Below, piece after piece: positions 16,146-23,886 of a DNA stretch of 64,000 nucleotides. Position 1 is the stretch's first letter. Every line of letters begins with the position of its first letter. Below the pieces are notes generated by a model. The model saw nothing but the letters and a program-made list of their open reading frames with translations. It was not told where the DNA came from and did not search any database. The stretch spans positions 2,758,501-2,822,500 of the forward strand of contig NZ_CP141608.1 in NCBI RefSeq assembly GCF_035581345.1, given 5' to 3'. Both the position numbers and the translations under genes were made by a program. The stretch comes from Pseudomonas sp. JQ170C. Its GTDB lineage: Bacteria > Pseudomonadota > Gammaproteobacteria > Pseudomonadales > Pseudomonadaceae.

Positions 16146-17036
16146 ATGAAAAAGATCCAAGGCGTTTACAGCAGCCCCAATCCACATTGGGTCGGTGATG
16201 GCTTTCCAGTCCGTAGCTTGTTCACCTACGACAACCTGGCCCAGCACATCAGCCCGTTCCTGTTGCTGGACTACGCAGGCCCCCACGATTTCACCCCGAC
16301 CACGGCCCGTCGTGGCGTTGGCCAGCACCCCCATCGCGGTTTCGAGACCGTGACCATCGTCTACCAGGGCGAACTGGAGCACCGCGACTCCACCGGTGCC
16401 GGCGGCCAGATCGGCCCGGGCGATGTGCAGTGGATGACGGCGGCCAACGGCATTCTGCATGAAGAGTTCCATTCGCCCGCGTTCGCAAAATCGGGCGGCA
16501 CCCTGGAGATGGTGCAGCTGTGGGTCAACCTGCCTGCCAAGGACAAATCGGCACCTGCCGGCTACCAGACCTTGCTGGCCAGCGACATCCCCACCGTGCC
16601 CCTGGGCGCCGGCAGCGGCAGCCTGCGGGTGATTGCCGGTGAGTACCGTGGCCACAAAGGCCCGGCACACACCTTCACGCCAATGGATGTCTGGGACCTG
16701 CAACTCAAGCCGGGTGCTCCGGTGCGCCTGCCCAGCGCGGCAGGGCGCAGCACGGCACTGGTGGTGCTGCGCGGCAAGGTGCTGGTCAACGGTGAGCGTG
16801 CGGTAGGCCCGGCGCAGCTGGTGCTGTTCGACCGTGCCGGTGACGAGCTGTTGCTCGAAGCGCAAACCGAATCCCTGGTGCTGCTGCTCAGCGGCGAGCC
16901 GCTGGATGAGCCGATCGTGGGCTACGGCCCGTTCGTGATGAACAGCGAAGCCGAGATCGCCGAGGCATTCGAGGATTTTCGCGCCGGGCGTTTTGGCCAG
17001 ATGAACGGCCCGAGCGGTCCGCGACACGACAGCTAG
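16146..17036 (+). CDS. Pirin family protein
   Basis: A 296-residue bicupin. The N-terminal cupin has the metal-binding set HPHRGFETVTIVYQGELEHRD (three His and a Glu spread over it) and the second conserved block ILHEEFHS. The C-terminal cupin has lost these residues, as usual in pirins. The family binds iron, and some members are quercetin dioxygenases or redox sensors. It is preceded by GAGAGGAGG and followed by a good terminator, and it is divergent from the LysR gene. The substrate is unknown. Confidence 0.93.
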   Translation: MKKIQGVYSSPNPHWVGDGFPVRSLFTYDNLAQHISPFLLLDYAGPHDFTPTTARRGVGQHPHRGFETVTIVYQGELEHRDSTGAGGQIGPGDVQWMTAANGILHEEFHSPAFAKSGGTLEMVQLWVNLPAKDKSAPAGYQTLLASDIPTVPLGAGSGSLRVIAGEYRGHKGPAHTFTPMDVWDLQLKPGAPVRLPSAAGRSTALVVLRGKVLVNGERAVGPAQLVLFDRAGDELLLEAQTESLVLLLSGEPLDEPIVGYGPFVMNSEAEIAEAFEDFRAGRFGQMNGPSGPRHDS

Positions 17037-17049
17037 TCTCATTAACCCG

Positions 17050-17073
17050 AAGGCCGCCCCTCGGGGCGGCCTT
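17050..17073 (+). terminator. Rho-independent terminator after pirin
   Basis: An 11-bp perfect stem, AAGGCCGCCCC (17050-17060) against GGGGCGGCCTT (17063-17073), is ended by TTT. It separates pirin from the YcaC-like genes, which therefore probably have their own promoter or rely on read-through. Confidence 0.75.
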
Positions 17074-17124
17074 TGACCCGGAAGGCAGGCACAACCTGCA
17101 CTCCAACCTCAAGGAGAATGTGTC

Positions 17125-17811
17125 ATGAGTACATTTGCCAACGTTGCCAATTTCAATGGCCAGGTCCCGCGTATCGATCCTGATAACGCTGCAATGCTGC
17201 TGATCGATCACCAGAGTGGTCTGTTCCAGACGGTCAAGGACATGCCCATGACCGAGCTGCGGGCCAATGCCATTACCCTGGCCAAGATCGCCAGCCTGGC
17301 GAAGATCCCGGTGATCACCACCGCCTCCGTTCCTCAGGGTCCCAACGGCCCGCTGATTCCGGAAATCCACGAAGCGGCGCCACACGCCAAATACGTCGCA
17401 CGCAAAGGTGAAATCAACGCCTGGGACAATCCCGAGTTTGTCGCCGCCGTTGAAGCCACCGGTAAAAAGCAGCTGATCATTGCCGGCACCATCACCAGCG
17501 TGTGCATGGCCTTCCCGAGCATCAGCGCCGTCAATGCCGGCTATCAGGTCTTTGCCGTGATCGATGCCAGCGGCACCTATTCGAAGATGGCCCAGGAAGT
17601 GACCCTGGCCCGTGTGATGCAGGCAGGTGTGGTGCCGATGGACACCGCTGCCGTCTGCTCGGAAGTACAACGCACCTGGAACCGTCCGGATGCCCAACAG
17701 TGGGCCGAGGCCTACAGCGCCGTGTTCCCGCACTACCAACTGCTGATCGAGAGCTACCTCAAGGCGCAACAAGTCGCCAAGGAAAACGAACAACTGGATT
17801 CGTCCCGCTGA
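17125..17811 (+). CDS. YcaC-like isochorismatase-fold hydrolase
   Basis: A 228-residue cysteine hydrolase. Asp28 sits in [11 protein letters not shown], and the catalytic cysteine is in [11 protein letters not shown]. The intervening KGEINAWDN is shared with YcaC-type octameric hydrolases. It carries about 20 extra N-terminal residues and a charged C-terminal tail compared with the next gene's product. CAAGGAG precedes the ATG. It is a paralogue of the following gene, 55 bases downstream, and the pair is probably one transcript. The substrate is unknown. Confidence 0.88.
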   Translation: MSTFANVANFNGQVPRIDPDNAAMLLIDHQSGLFQTVKDMPMTELRANAITLAKIASLAKIPVITTASVPQGPNGPLIPEIHEAAPHAKYVARKGEINAWDNPEFVAAVEATGKKQLIIAGTITSVCMAFPSISAVNAGYQVFAVIDASGTYSKMAQEVTLARVMQAGVVPMDTAAVCSEVQRTWNRPDAQQWAEAYSAVFPHYQLLIESYLKAQQVAKENEQLDSSR

Positions 17812-17866
17812 TCCCTCATGTCGGATGCCCGAACGGCATCGACTTACCCACGCAAGGAGTTAGACC

Positions 17867-18493
17867 ATGAGCAAGCCCTACGTCCGCCTGGACAAGAACA
17901 ACGCCGCGGTCCTGCTGGTCGACCACCAGACCGGCCTGCTGTCGCTGGTGCGTGATATCGACCCGGACAAGTTCAAGAACAACGTGCTGGCCGTCGGTGA
18001 CCTGGCCAAGTACTTCAACCTGCCAACCATCCTCACCACCAGCTTCGAAACCGGCCCCAACGGCCCGCTGGTGCCCGAGCTGAAGGCGCAGTTCCCAGAG
18101 GCGCCGTACATTGCCCGTCCTGGCCAGATCAACGCCTGGGACAACGAAGACTTCGTCAAGGCCGTCAAGGCCACCGGCAAGAAGCAACTGATCATCGCCG
18201 GCGTGGTAACTGAAGTCTGCGTGGCTTTCCCGGCACTGTCGGCCCTGGCCGAAGGTTTTGAGGTGTTCGTGGTGACCGACGCCTCGGGGACCTTCAACGC
18301 CCTGACCCGTGACTCGGCCTGGGACCGCATGTCGCAAGCCGGCGCGCAACTGATGACCTGGTTTGGCCTGGCGTGCGAGCTGCACCGCGACTGGCGCAAC
18401 GACATCGAAGGCCTGGGTACACTGTTCTCCAACCACATCCCGGACTACCGCAACCTGATCACCAGCTACAACACCCTCACCAACGGTAAGTAA
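17867..18493 (+). CDS. ycaC: YcaC family hydrolase
   Basis: A 208-residue protein that, from memory, is nearly the same as E. coli YcaC along its whole length. Shared blocks include MSKPYVRLDKN, LLVDHQTGLLSLVRDI, YIARPGQINAWDNEDFVKAV and VVTEVCVAFPALSAL. YcaC is an octameric isochorismatase-fold hydrolase with an Asp-Lys-Cys type site; Asp and Cys are obvious here. It follows its paralogue and is preceded by GCAAGGAG. The physiological substrate is not established for the family. Confidence 0.92.
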   Translation: MSKPYVRLDKNNAAVLLVDHQTGLLSLVRDIDPDKFKNNVLAVGDLAKYFNLPTILTTSFETGPNGPLVPELKAQFPEAPYIARPGQINAWDNEDFVKAVKATGKKQLIIAGVVTEVCVAFPALSALAEGFEVFVVTDASGTFNALTRDSAWDRMSQAGAQLMTWFGLACELHRDWRNDIEGLGTLFSNHIPDYRNLITSYNTLTNGK

Positions 18494-18499
18494 CACCGT

Positions 18500-18916
18500 T
18501 CACTGCTCTGCAGCCGGACGCTCACGGCGTCCGGCTGCAGTGTCTTGTCCAGGCTCCAGCGCTTTATCGCCATTGGCGCCGATATTCTTGTATTCCTGCA
18601 ACAGGCTCTTGAGCTGCCGGGCGTCCAGGTCGTCCAGGTTGAGCATGGCCTTGTGCGCCGCCTGGGTGGCGCGCAGCAATTCGTCGATCTTCAGGTGCAG
18701 CACATCGTTGTCGCGGTTCTGGGTGTTCTGGATCAGGAAGACCATCAGGAACGTGACGATGGTGGTCGAGGTATTGATGATCAGTTGCCAGGTGTCGTTG
18801 TAATCGAACCAGGGCCCGGTGAACGCCCAGACGACAATCAGCAGCAACGCCAGGACGAACGTGTGCGAACTGCCGGTGCGCCGTGACATGGCCTGGGCGA
18901 AACGCTCGAATTTCAT
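18500..18916 (-). CDS. Low-affinity iron permease family protein
   Basis: A 138-residue protein with two hydrophobic segments (LALLLIVVWAFTGPWF and IINTSTTIVTFLMVFLIQN) followed by the family signature NTQNRDNDVLHLKIDELL and a polar tail. This matches the bacterial proteins named after yeast Fet4, whose role in iron transport in bacteria is not proved. The final codons form part of a 14-bp hairpin that may also terminate the convergent ycaC transcript. Confidence 0.85.
   Translation of the reverse strand: MKFERFAQAMSRRTGSSHTFVLALLLIVVWAFTGPWFDYNDTWQLIINTSTTIVTFLMVFLIQNTQNRDNDVLHLKIDELLRATQAAHKAMLNLDDLDARQLKSLLQEYKNIGANGDKALEPGQDTAAGRRERPAAEQ
18508..18540. terminator. Perfect hairpin in the 3' end of a coding region
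   Basis: CTGCAGCCGGACGC (18508-18521) pairs perfectly with GCGTCCGGCTGCAG (18527-18540) around a 5-base loop. It lies just past the ycaC stop and inside the last codons of the convergent iron-permease-like gene. No T tract is present, so termination efficiency is uncertain. Confidence 0.5.
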
Positions 18917-19018
18917 GGTGGCAGCTCCAGCAGACGGTTACCGAATAGACACCGGCGCAAGCTTGAAATTCTTTGTAACATCACAGTCGACTCCCAGTTT
19001 CCACAACCGGCACGGCCA

Positions 19019-19942
19019 ATGACCCAGACGACTGCCCTCCATGCCTATCGCTGCAACGTACGCGGCCAGCCGGTGCTCACGGTCTGGCTCAAGTACCGCG
19101 CGCCGTACCATTGGCCGTCGATGCTGGGGTTTCTGGCGGCGCGCTCGATCAGCGGCGTGGAGGTCATGCAGGCAGGTGTCTATCGGCGAACGGTAAGGCT
19201 CGGTAACCGCCAGGGCATGATCGAGTGCCGGCCGGCGAGGGGACAGTGCCTGGCCTTGAGCCTGTACGGGCTTCCCCGGCAGGCCTTGCCGGGGTTGATC
19301 GCCCGGGTGCGGCGGGTATTCGATCTGGATGCCGATCCCGGCCTGATCGAGGGGCAACTGGCCCGGGACCCGCTCATGGCGCAGCTGATTGCTGCGCGAC
19401 CGGGGTTGCGCGTTCCCCGTGGCTGGGAGGCGTTCGAGCAAGTCATGCGCACGGTGCTGGGCCAGCAGATCAGCGTGGCGGGGGCCATGGCCCTGGCGGG
19501 CCGGTTGGTGCTGCGTCACGGTCAGCCATTGCTGGCCCCCCACGTCATCGAGCCGCGTCTTACCCATGTGTTCCCGCTGGCCAAAGCCATCGCCCAGGCC
19601 GACCTCAGCGGCATGGGCATGCCCGGTTCACGGGCGGCGACGTTGTCGGGCATGGCGCTGGCCATGCTCGCCGACCCCAAGCTGCTGCGTGCCGATGTCG
19701 ATCTGCAGGCCTGGGTCCAACGCTTGTGCCGGCTGCGCGGCATCGGACCGTGGAGCGCGCACTACCTGGCCTTGCGTCAGCTCGGCGCCGCCGATGCTTT
19801 TCCGCTGGGGGATGTCGCCCTGGTCAAGGCCCTGCGCCTGCTGGAAAGCGCCGAGGTGCAGCTGGCCGACCGCGCCCTGGCCTGGCGCCCGTGGCGGGCC
19901 TATGCGGCCCAGCATCTTTGGGCGTCGCTGGCAGGCGCCTAG
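19019..19942 (+). CDS. alkA: DNA-3-methyladenine glycosylase II (AlkA-like)
   Basis: A 307-residue base-excision glycosylase. The N-terminal 115 residues form the AlkA-specific beta domain. The helix-hairpin-helix domain then contains VLGQQISVAGA, the hairpin LRGIGPWSAHYLALR, and the catalytic aspartate Asp265 in DAFPLGDVAL. Length is close to E. coli AlkA (282). It removes alkylated purines from DNA. No ada gene is adjacent; an Ada-like zinc protein and Ogt lie 19 kb away. Its stop overlaps the stop of the convergent small gene by four bases. Confidence 0.93.
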   Translation: MTQTTALHAYRCNVRGQPVLTVWLKYRAPYHWPSMLGFLAARSISGVEVMQAGVYRRTVRLGNRQGMIECRPARGQCLALSLYGLPRQALPGLIARVRRVFDLDADPGLIEGQLARDPLMAQLIAARPGLRVPRGWEAFEQVMRTVLGQQISVAGAMALAGRLVLRHGQPLLAPHVIEPRLTHVFPLAKAIAQADLSGMGMPGSRAATLSGMALAMLADPKLLRADVDLQAWVQRLCRLRGIGPWSAHYLALRQLGAADAFPLGDVALVKALRLLESAEVQLADRALAWRPWRAYAAQHLWASLAGA

Positions 19943-20166
19943 CCGGTCTGGCGCCAGGTCACCCCGGTGATGCCATAACGTTCGGCCAGGGGCTTGCTGA
20001 TCTTTTTCACCTGTTCCCGGCCATAACGGCCAATCCTGCCAACACCCGCGTCGCAACTGGCCCAATGCCAGGCTTCGGCGTTGTCCATCTTCTCTGCACG
20101 GATGATGAAAGACTTGGGGGAGCCATGCAGTTGGTAGTCGATCACGAAGAGTTTTGCGTCGTTCAT
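19939..20166 (-). CDS. Small Pseudomonas-type protein of unknown function
   Basis: A 75-residue soluble protein, MNDAKLFVIDYQLHGSPKSF and onward, with AEAWHWASCDAGVGRI in the middle. There is no signal or membrane segment. The composition suggests a small alpha+beta domain; small proteins of this type are widespread in Pseudomonas (possibly the DUF6555 family, from memory). It overlaps the alkA stop by four bases on the opposite strand. Function is unknown. Confidence 0.65.
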   Translation of the reverse strand: MNDAKLFVIDYQLHGSPKSFIIRAEKMDNAEAWHWASCDAGVGRIGRYGREQVKKISKPLAERYGITGVTWRQTG

Positions 20167-20258
20167 GGGCCTTTGACGATCCTTTCAGTGCAGTCGCTGG
20201 AAAAATCCTTCTACTGCAATGACTGAGTCTCGGCGCGGCAAAAAAATTCAATCGGATT

Positions 20259-20819
20259 TCAGTCTTCGCCGCTGATCGTCAGGTGTCGGTCGTCCTTGGC
20301 GAACACCACTTGCTCCAGGCGGTGGGCGATGCCGCAGGCGAGGGAGTCATAGGCGGGGATGACTTTCTCTTCGGCCGACAGGCACTGGAAGATATCCAGC
20401 TTGCGTTCGGCCTGCAGGGTCTCCAGCTCGAAGATGCGCACGTAGCGTTCCAGATCGTTGTTCAGGCTCGACAGGTATTCGCGCAGGCGCGAGTGGTCGA
20501 CCGCGCTCTGGCTGAAGTGCCAGGTCATGGGGTGGATCAGAAAGCGCGAGTGTGGCGCGGCAATGCGCACACCGGCGGCCAGGTACAGGATGATGCCCAT
20601 CGACTCGATGTTGCCGGCGTTAACCGCGCACACCGGCACCGGTAACGATTTGATGAAGCTGTAGAGGGAGAACCCGAAGTTGGTGCTGCCGCCGGTGGTC
20701 GACAGATACAGCAACAGCTGGCTGGCGCCCTCGTCGATGGCTTGCAGGCACCGGTCGCGAAAGCGTTCGGTGGTGCGCTGGTCGATCTGGCAATGAAAAT
20801 GAATCACCTGCTGACTCAT
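20259..20819 (-). CDS. Stand-alone ClpP-like serine peptidase
   Basis: A 186-residue member of the ClpP/crotonase fold. LYLSTTGGSTNFGFSLYSFI matches the ClpP handle start, GNIESMG carries the probable nucleophile Ser73 (ClpP has S in A-S-M-G), and SRFLIHPMT carries the probable His96. The acid is not obvious. It is diverged from housekeeping ClpP, is not next to clpX or clpA, and sits among stress-type genes. It may work without an unfoldase or on small targets. GAGG precedes the ATG. Confidence 0.78.
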   Translation of the reverse strand: MSQQVIHFHCQIDQRTTERFRDRCLQAIDEGASQLLLYLSTTGGSTNFGFSLYSFIKSLPVPVCAVNAGNIESMGIILYLAAGVRIAAPHSRFLIHPMTWHFSQSAVDHSRLREYLSSLNNDLERYVRIFELETLQAERKLDIFQCLSAEEKVIPAYDSLACGIAHRLEQVVFAKDDRHLTISGED

Positions 20820-20868
20820 TGCTGTGCCTCAAGACCGACGCCCCGAAGGTGCGCCGGTCGTTCGTCTA

Positions 20869-21060
20869 TCAGCTACGGCCGCCGCCACTTGGCTTGCGGT
20901 CAGTCTTGTTACCCATGCCGGGCTTGTTGCCCATGTCTGGTTTACGGGTCTGGTCACCGGCGGTGCCACCGGAGGCCTGGCCGCCTTTTTTGCCGGCGTC
21001 GGAGGCTTTCTGGCGGTCGTTGGCGAAGTTGCCTGGGTTGGAAGTGTCTTTGTTAGCCAT
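20869..21060 (-). CDS. KGG-repeat stress-induced protein
   Basis: A 63-residue, very hydrophilic, glycine- and lysine-rich protein. It begins MANKDTSNPGNFANDRQ and has a KASDAGKKGGQASGG motif, the KGG motif of general-stress proteins (GsiB/con-10 type), then a low-complexity tail with MGNKPGMGNK. An in-frame ATG 11 codons upstream is less likely, because the family starts at MANK. Such proteins are disordered and accumulate in stationary phase and dry conditions. Confidence 0.85.
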   Translation of the reverse strand: MANKDTSNPGNFANDRQKASDAGKKGGQASGGTAGDQTRKPDMGNKPGMGNKTDRKPSGGGRS

Positions 21061-21368
21061 GATGTGCTTCCTCACTGTGCTAGGGAAGTGCAAGGCAGTG
21101 TTGCCCTACACAGGTTGGGCGACAACAGGCGCGGCAAAGTTTGAAATTTGTTCGCCGGCAGATGACGAACGGTGTGGCCGGTCCGTTCATCGCACACTCG
21201 GGTAGTTGCACTGAACTTCGCTGAGGCTGCGGCCTTCTTCTTGGAGAGTCCCCAGGTGATTGTCAGGGTCCATGAGGCAAGCGGCACGGCATCGTCATTA
21301 TCAATTGGCCGTGCTCAACCTGGCGGTGGTAACTGAGAAGTCGGGTTTTCTGACACGAGGACCGCACC
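21061..21368. other. Intergenic region, no gene supported
   Basis: The 308 bases between the divergent KGG and DUF1652 genes show no ORF with good codon use. Short frames exist but lack ribosome sites. The region must hold both promoters. No clear operator or hairpin was recognised. Confidence 0.5.
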
Positions 21369-21629
21369 ATGTCACTGATTGGCGTTTCCACCCTTGAACT
21401 GCGCCAGCTTCTCGAGCAGGCGTTTCTGCCCGACTACTGTGAAGTCACCTGCACCGATGGCGTCTGGCTGACCATACGCCTGGGGCAGGGCGACGACCAG
21501 ATCGTCACTGAAACACGCCTCGATAGCCTGACCACCTGTCACGACCTGTCCATCCTGGTGGCCCAGGTGCGAGAGGAGCAACGCGTGGGGCGCAGCCACG
21601 CTGGCCTCAAGCCCAGCAACGTCGCCTGA
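21369..21629 (+). CDS. DUF1652 family protein
   Basis: An 86-residue protein. MSLIGVSTLELRQLLEQAFLPDYCEVTC followed by a short hydrophilic strand (WLTIRLGQGDDQIVTETRLD) matches DUF1652, a small Pseudomonas-specific family of unknown function. The pattern is an N-terminal ELR.l.E..FLP..C stretch and an alpha/beta core. A relative lies at 51763-52023. It stands alone, and its stop is 22 bases from the convergent Yip1-type gene. Confidence 0.8.
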   Translation: MSLIGVSTLELRQLLEQAFLPDYCEVTCTDGVWLTIRLGQGDDQIVTETRLDSLTTCHDLSILVAQVREEQRVGRSHAGLKPSNVA

Positions 21630-21651
21630 GCCCGAGGCCCCTGCACCCGGT

Positions 21652-22266
21652 TCAGCCCAGGGCTGCCGGGCGCATGTATTCCGGCCCCAGCACGTCGAAC
21701 CAGAACAGGATCATCGACACCAGGATGGTCACCAGCACCAACAGGCCCACCGCCCAGACACTGGTCGAATACAACAGGCCCTGCTCCTTGCGCAGGCGCA
21801 GGAAGGTGGGCAGGCCGATGAACAGCAGGAAGGTGGCATAGGCCGAGGCCGCCAGCAGTGCGATCAGCGCCAGCCAGCGGCCTGGGTACAGCCCGGCGAT
21901 ACCGGCTACAAAATACGGCGTGGCGCCATAGGCGGCAAAGCCGATGCAGTGGTCCAGGCTTGGACGGGTGTCGAAGGTGCGCGACATCCAGCGAATGAAT
22001 CCCCCCATGATTACTACGCCGAGCAGCATGGTCAGGTACAGCAGCACACCTAACTGTGCCGCACTGGCCACGCTCAGGCGCACCCGCTCGGTGCCGGCCA
22101 GGCTCCAGCCGAAACTGGTGGTGCCGATGAACAGGCACAAGGCGGGAATCAGGGCGAACACCAACAGATGGGGCAGGTAGTGGCGCGGGTGCTGTTCTTC
22201 TTCGTGGCGGATGTCGATCCAGGCATCGCCTGGGTGGGTGAAGAGCTTGAGCAGGTGGGTAGCCAT
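21652..22266 (-). CDS. Yip1 family inner-membrane protein
   Basis: A 204-residue membrane protein with five hydrophobic segments after a soluble start that reads LLKLFTHPGDAWIDIRHEEE, the usual N-terminus of bacterial Yip1/YohC proteins. Conserved blocks such as CIGFAAYGATPYFVAGI and the last segment VTILVSMILFWFD fit the family. Function in bacteria is unknown. It is monocistronic and divergent from the metallothionein gene. Confidence 0.85.
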   Translation of the reverse strand: MATHLLKLFTHPGDAWIDIRHEEEQHPRHYLPHLLVFALIPALCLFIGTTSFGWSLAGTERVRLSVASAAQLGVLLYLTMLLGVVIMGGFIRWMSRTFDTRPSLDHCIGFAAYGATPYFVAGIAGLYPGRWLALIALLAASAYATFLLFIGLPTFLRLRKEQGLLYSTSVWAVGLLVLVTILVSMILFWFDVLGPEYMRPAALG

Positions 22267-22412
22267 GGTGACCTCCAGGCTGAACAGAAGGCGGAATTGC
22301 CGCTCCTTGTTCTATTGAGGTCGGCGGGGCACCGGGGGTTCATCTTTTTTGAACCATCGCAGGTGGCGCCGAGTCGCACGCAGTGACGACCACAACCTCA
22401 GGAGTCAAAGCC

Positions 22413-22580
22413 ATGAACGAGCAAACCTGTGCGTGTCCCGGGTGCAATTGCAAAGTAGGCGCCAACCCAGTGATGCGTGAAGGCAAGGCGTATTGCTGCC
22501 AGGCCTGTGCGGATCAGCATCCGTCCGGCAAACTTTGCACTGCCAGCGGCTGTGGGTGTGCCAGCAAGGCTGCGGGGTGA
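22413..22580 (+). CDS. Bacterial metallothionein (SmtA/BmtA family)
   Basis: A 55-residue protein with ten cysteines arranged CACPGCNC, then YCCQAC, and a C-terminal CTASGCGC, plus a central histidine. This is the zinc/cadmium-binding pattern of family 14 metallothioneins such as Synechococcus SmtA and the Pseudomonas proteins. ATG at 22413 has CAGGAG 8 bases upstream and is preferred over an ATG ten codons earlier. No SmtB-type repressor gene is next to it. It probably buffers zinc or cadmium in the cytoplasm. Confidence 0.92.
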   Translation: MNEQTCACPGCNCKVGANPVMREGKAYCCQACADQHPSGKLCTASGCGCASKAAG

Positions 22581-22602
22581 TCGCATGACGCCGAACGGCC
22601 CG

Positions 22603-22692
22603 GTAGGAGCGGGCTTGCCCCGCGATCAATCGTTCAGGCAATAGCCATTTTGTTGGCTGCACGGACCTCTCGCGGGGCAAGCCCGCTCCTAC
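22603..22692. repeat. REP pair, first of a tandem duplication
   Basis: Inverted REP arms are separated by about 45 bases that contain CAGGCAATAGCCATTTTGTT. The whole 90-bp block recurs in the same orientation at 22779-22868 with a closely related spacer, so it is a direct duplication of a REP pair. Confidence 0.9.
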
Positions 22693-22702
22693 CTTGAGCC
22701 GG

Positions 22703-22745
22703 CGACCGCTGTGCGGTCGATCGCAGGCTGACGCCAGCGGCTACA
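22703..22745 (+). repeat. Second repeat family, plus-strand copy
   Basis: A 43-base repeat related to the one at 9343-9385 (opposite strand there), with four differences. It contains short internal palindromes (ACCGCTGTGCGGT) and lies between the two duplicated REP pairs. Confidence 0.7.
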
Positions 22746-22778
22746 GGCGGTTTGACCGGGTATGCGCCGATCGGCCCG

Positions 22779-22868
22779 GTGGGAGCGGGCTTGCCCCGCG
22801 ATCAATCGCTCAGGCAGCGGTCATTTTGTTGGTTGTACGGGCCTCTCGCGGGGCAAGCCCGCTCCTAC
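22779..22868. repeat. REP pair, second of a tandem duplication
   Basis: A direct repeat of the block at 22603-22692, including the same spacer type and the same preceding bases (GCCGAxCGGCCCGGT). It lies between the metallothionein gene and the convergent hypothetical gene at 22881. Confidence 0.9.
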
Positions 22869-22880
22869 CTCGATATAGCC

Positions 22881-23174
22881 CTACTGCAACTCCAGCTGCA
22901 GCTGCAGCTGCAGCCCACCATCGTCACAGCGCCGGTGGTAGTGCACGATGCCCCGGTAGGTGCGGCCCTCCCAGGTAAACGCCACGCTATGGGAGCGTTC
23001 AAGCTTGTCCGGTACCGGTGCGCGCACTTGCATCTGCAATCCCGGCAAGCCGTTGAGGTTCAGCGGCGCCAGTTGCACCTCGCATTCGGCACGGCGGGCC
23101 ACCGGGCCGAACAGGGTGTCCTGGACGAAGTCGATCTGCAGGCAGGTCGCGCAGGCGCGGTTTGCCATTCTCAT
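22881..23174 (-). CDS. Hypothetical protein with Gln-Leu tail
   Basis: A 97-residue protein starting MRMANRACATCLQIDFVQDT. An AAGGAGG 8 bases upstream makes 23174 the best start. The middle has a beta-rich look (LNGLPGLQMQVRAPVP, FTWEGRTYRGIVHYHRR), somewhat like a PilZ domain but without its RxxxR signature. The C-terminus ends in alternating Leu-Gln encoded by a CAGCTG tandem repeat. It is followed 15 bases upstream by the DUF4142 gene in the same direction, so they may form an operon. Function is unknown. Confidence 0.65.
   Translation of the reverse strand: MRMANRACATCLQIDFVQDTLFGPVARRAECEVQLAPLNLNGLPGLQMQVRAPVPDKLERSHSVAFTWEGRTYRGIVHYHRRCDDGGLQLQLQLELQ
22893..22913. repeat. CAGCTG hexanucleotide repeat
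   Basis: Three and a half perfect CAGCTG units, flanked by near copies, encode the C-terminal LQLQLQ tail of the minus-strand gene. The length could vary by slippage in steps of two codons without shifting the frame. Confidence 0.7.
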
Positions 23175-23188
23175 GCCTGGGTCCTCCT

Positions 23189-23692
23189 TCATTCAGCAGC
23201 GCGGTACTCGTTTTCCAGTTTCTTGGCCTCTTGCAGGTGATGCTGCAAGGCCGGCAAGGCATTGGTGGCAAAGTTGCGCAGGTCGGCCGGGGCCGAGGTG
23301 GACTGGCGCTGCTCATCAAACAGGCGGATGGCCTGCTCATGGGCATCGACCTGATGACTCGCATAGGCGGCATTGAACGAGGCACCGTCCTGCACCTGCA
23401 ACATCAGTTTACGAGCCTTGTCGGCCAGGGCGGCATCGTTTGGCGCCGGGAGGTCATGCTTTTTTGCCAGTTCCAGCAACTGCTGATTACTTTGGGTGTG
23501 ATCCTTGATCATCAGCCGGGCAAACGCCTTGACGTCCGCGGCGTCGGATTTCTCCAGGGCCAGCTGGCTGGTCTGGATTTCGGCCATGCCGGCGCTCATG
23601 GCCTCGTCGATGAAGGTGTTGTCACCGGCCTGTGCCTGCACGGCCAGCAGGGCGCATACGCCGAGCGCAAAGCGGAAGGGAAGGCGATTCAT
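23189..23692 (-). CDS. DUF4142 family exported protein
   Basis: A 167-residue protein with a cleavable signal peptide (LPFRFALGVCALLAVQAQA) and a ferritin-like helical bundle. The DUF4142 pattern is seen: GMAEIQTSQLALEKS, VKAFARLMIKDHTQSNQQL, then a long helix with HQVDAHEQAIRLFDEQ. The start at 23692 is chosen because AGGAG lies 8 bases before it, while the ATG at 23698 would have only two bases of spacing. The family is periplasmic and associated with stress; a metal role is suspected. It probably shares a transcript with the downstream hypothetical gene. Confidence 0.85.
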   Translation of the reverse strand: MNRLPFRFALGVCALLAVQAQAGDNTFIDEAMSAGMAEIQTSQLALEKSDAADVKAFARLMIKDHTQSNQQLLELAKKHDLPAPNDAALADKARKLMLQVQDGASFNAAYASHQVDAHEQAIRLFDEQRQSTSAPADLRNFATNALPALQHHLQEAKKLENEYRAAE

Positions 23693-23886
23693 GGGCATAA
23701 CTCCTGTGAGGCGTCGATCCACTGTTCTACTTACGAGACGCCAGCAGGCGTGGAGTTCAGCTTATTTGCCCCCGGGACCGCTGGTCGGCATTGCAGCGCT
23801 TCGGTTCAAACCTTGGTCATGGCCCTCCTTCCAAGTAGAAACGGGCGCAGGTTCAGTGGCGCCGCATTCGCAACCGGGAGGCCACC

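Noticed and set aside
15141..17042. A 633-residue minus-strand protein including LysR
   Set aside because: The first 330 residues are the antisense of the pirin gene; the LysR helix-turn-helix begins at 16046 after GGAG.
21072..21287. 71-residue minus-strand frame upstream of the KGG gene
   Set aside because: No ribosome site, codon use unlike neighbours, no recognisable domain, and it lies in the shared promoter region.
22603..22868. CRISPR-like array from regularly spaced palindromes
   Set aside because: Only two units, each an inverted REP pair with a related spacer; no series of short identical repeats with unique spacers and no cas genes.
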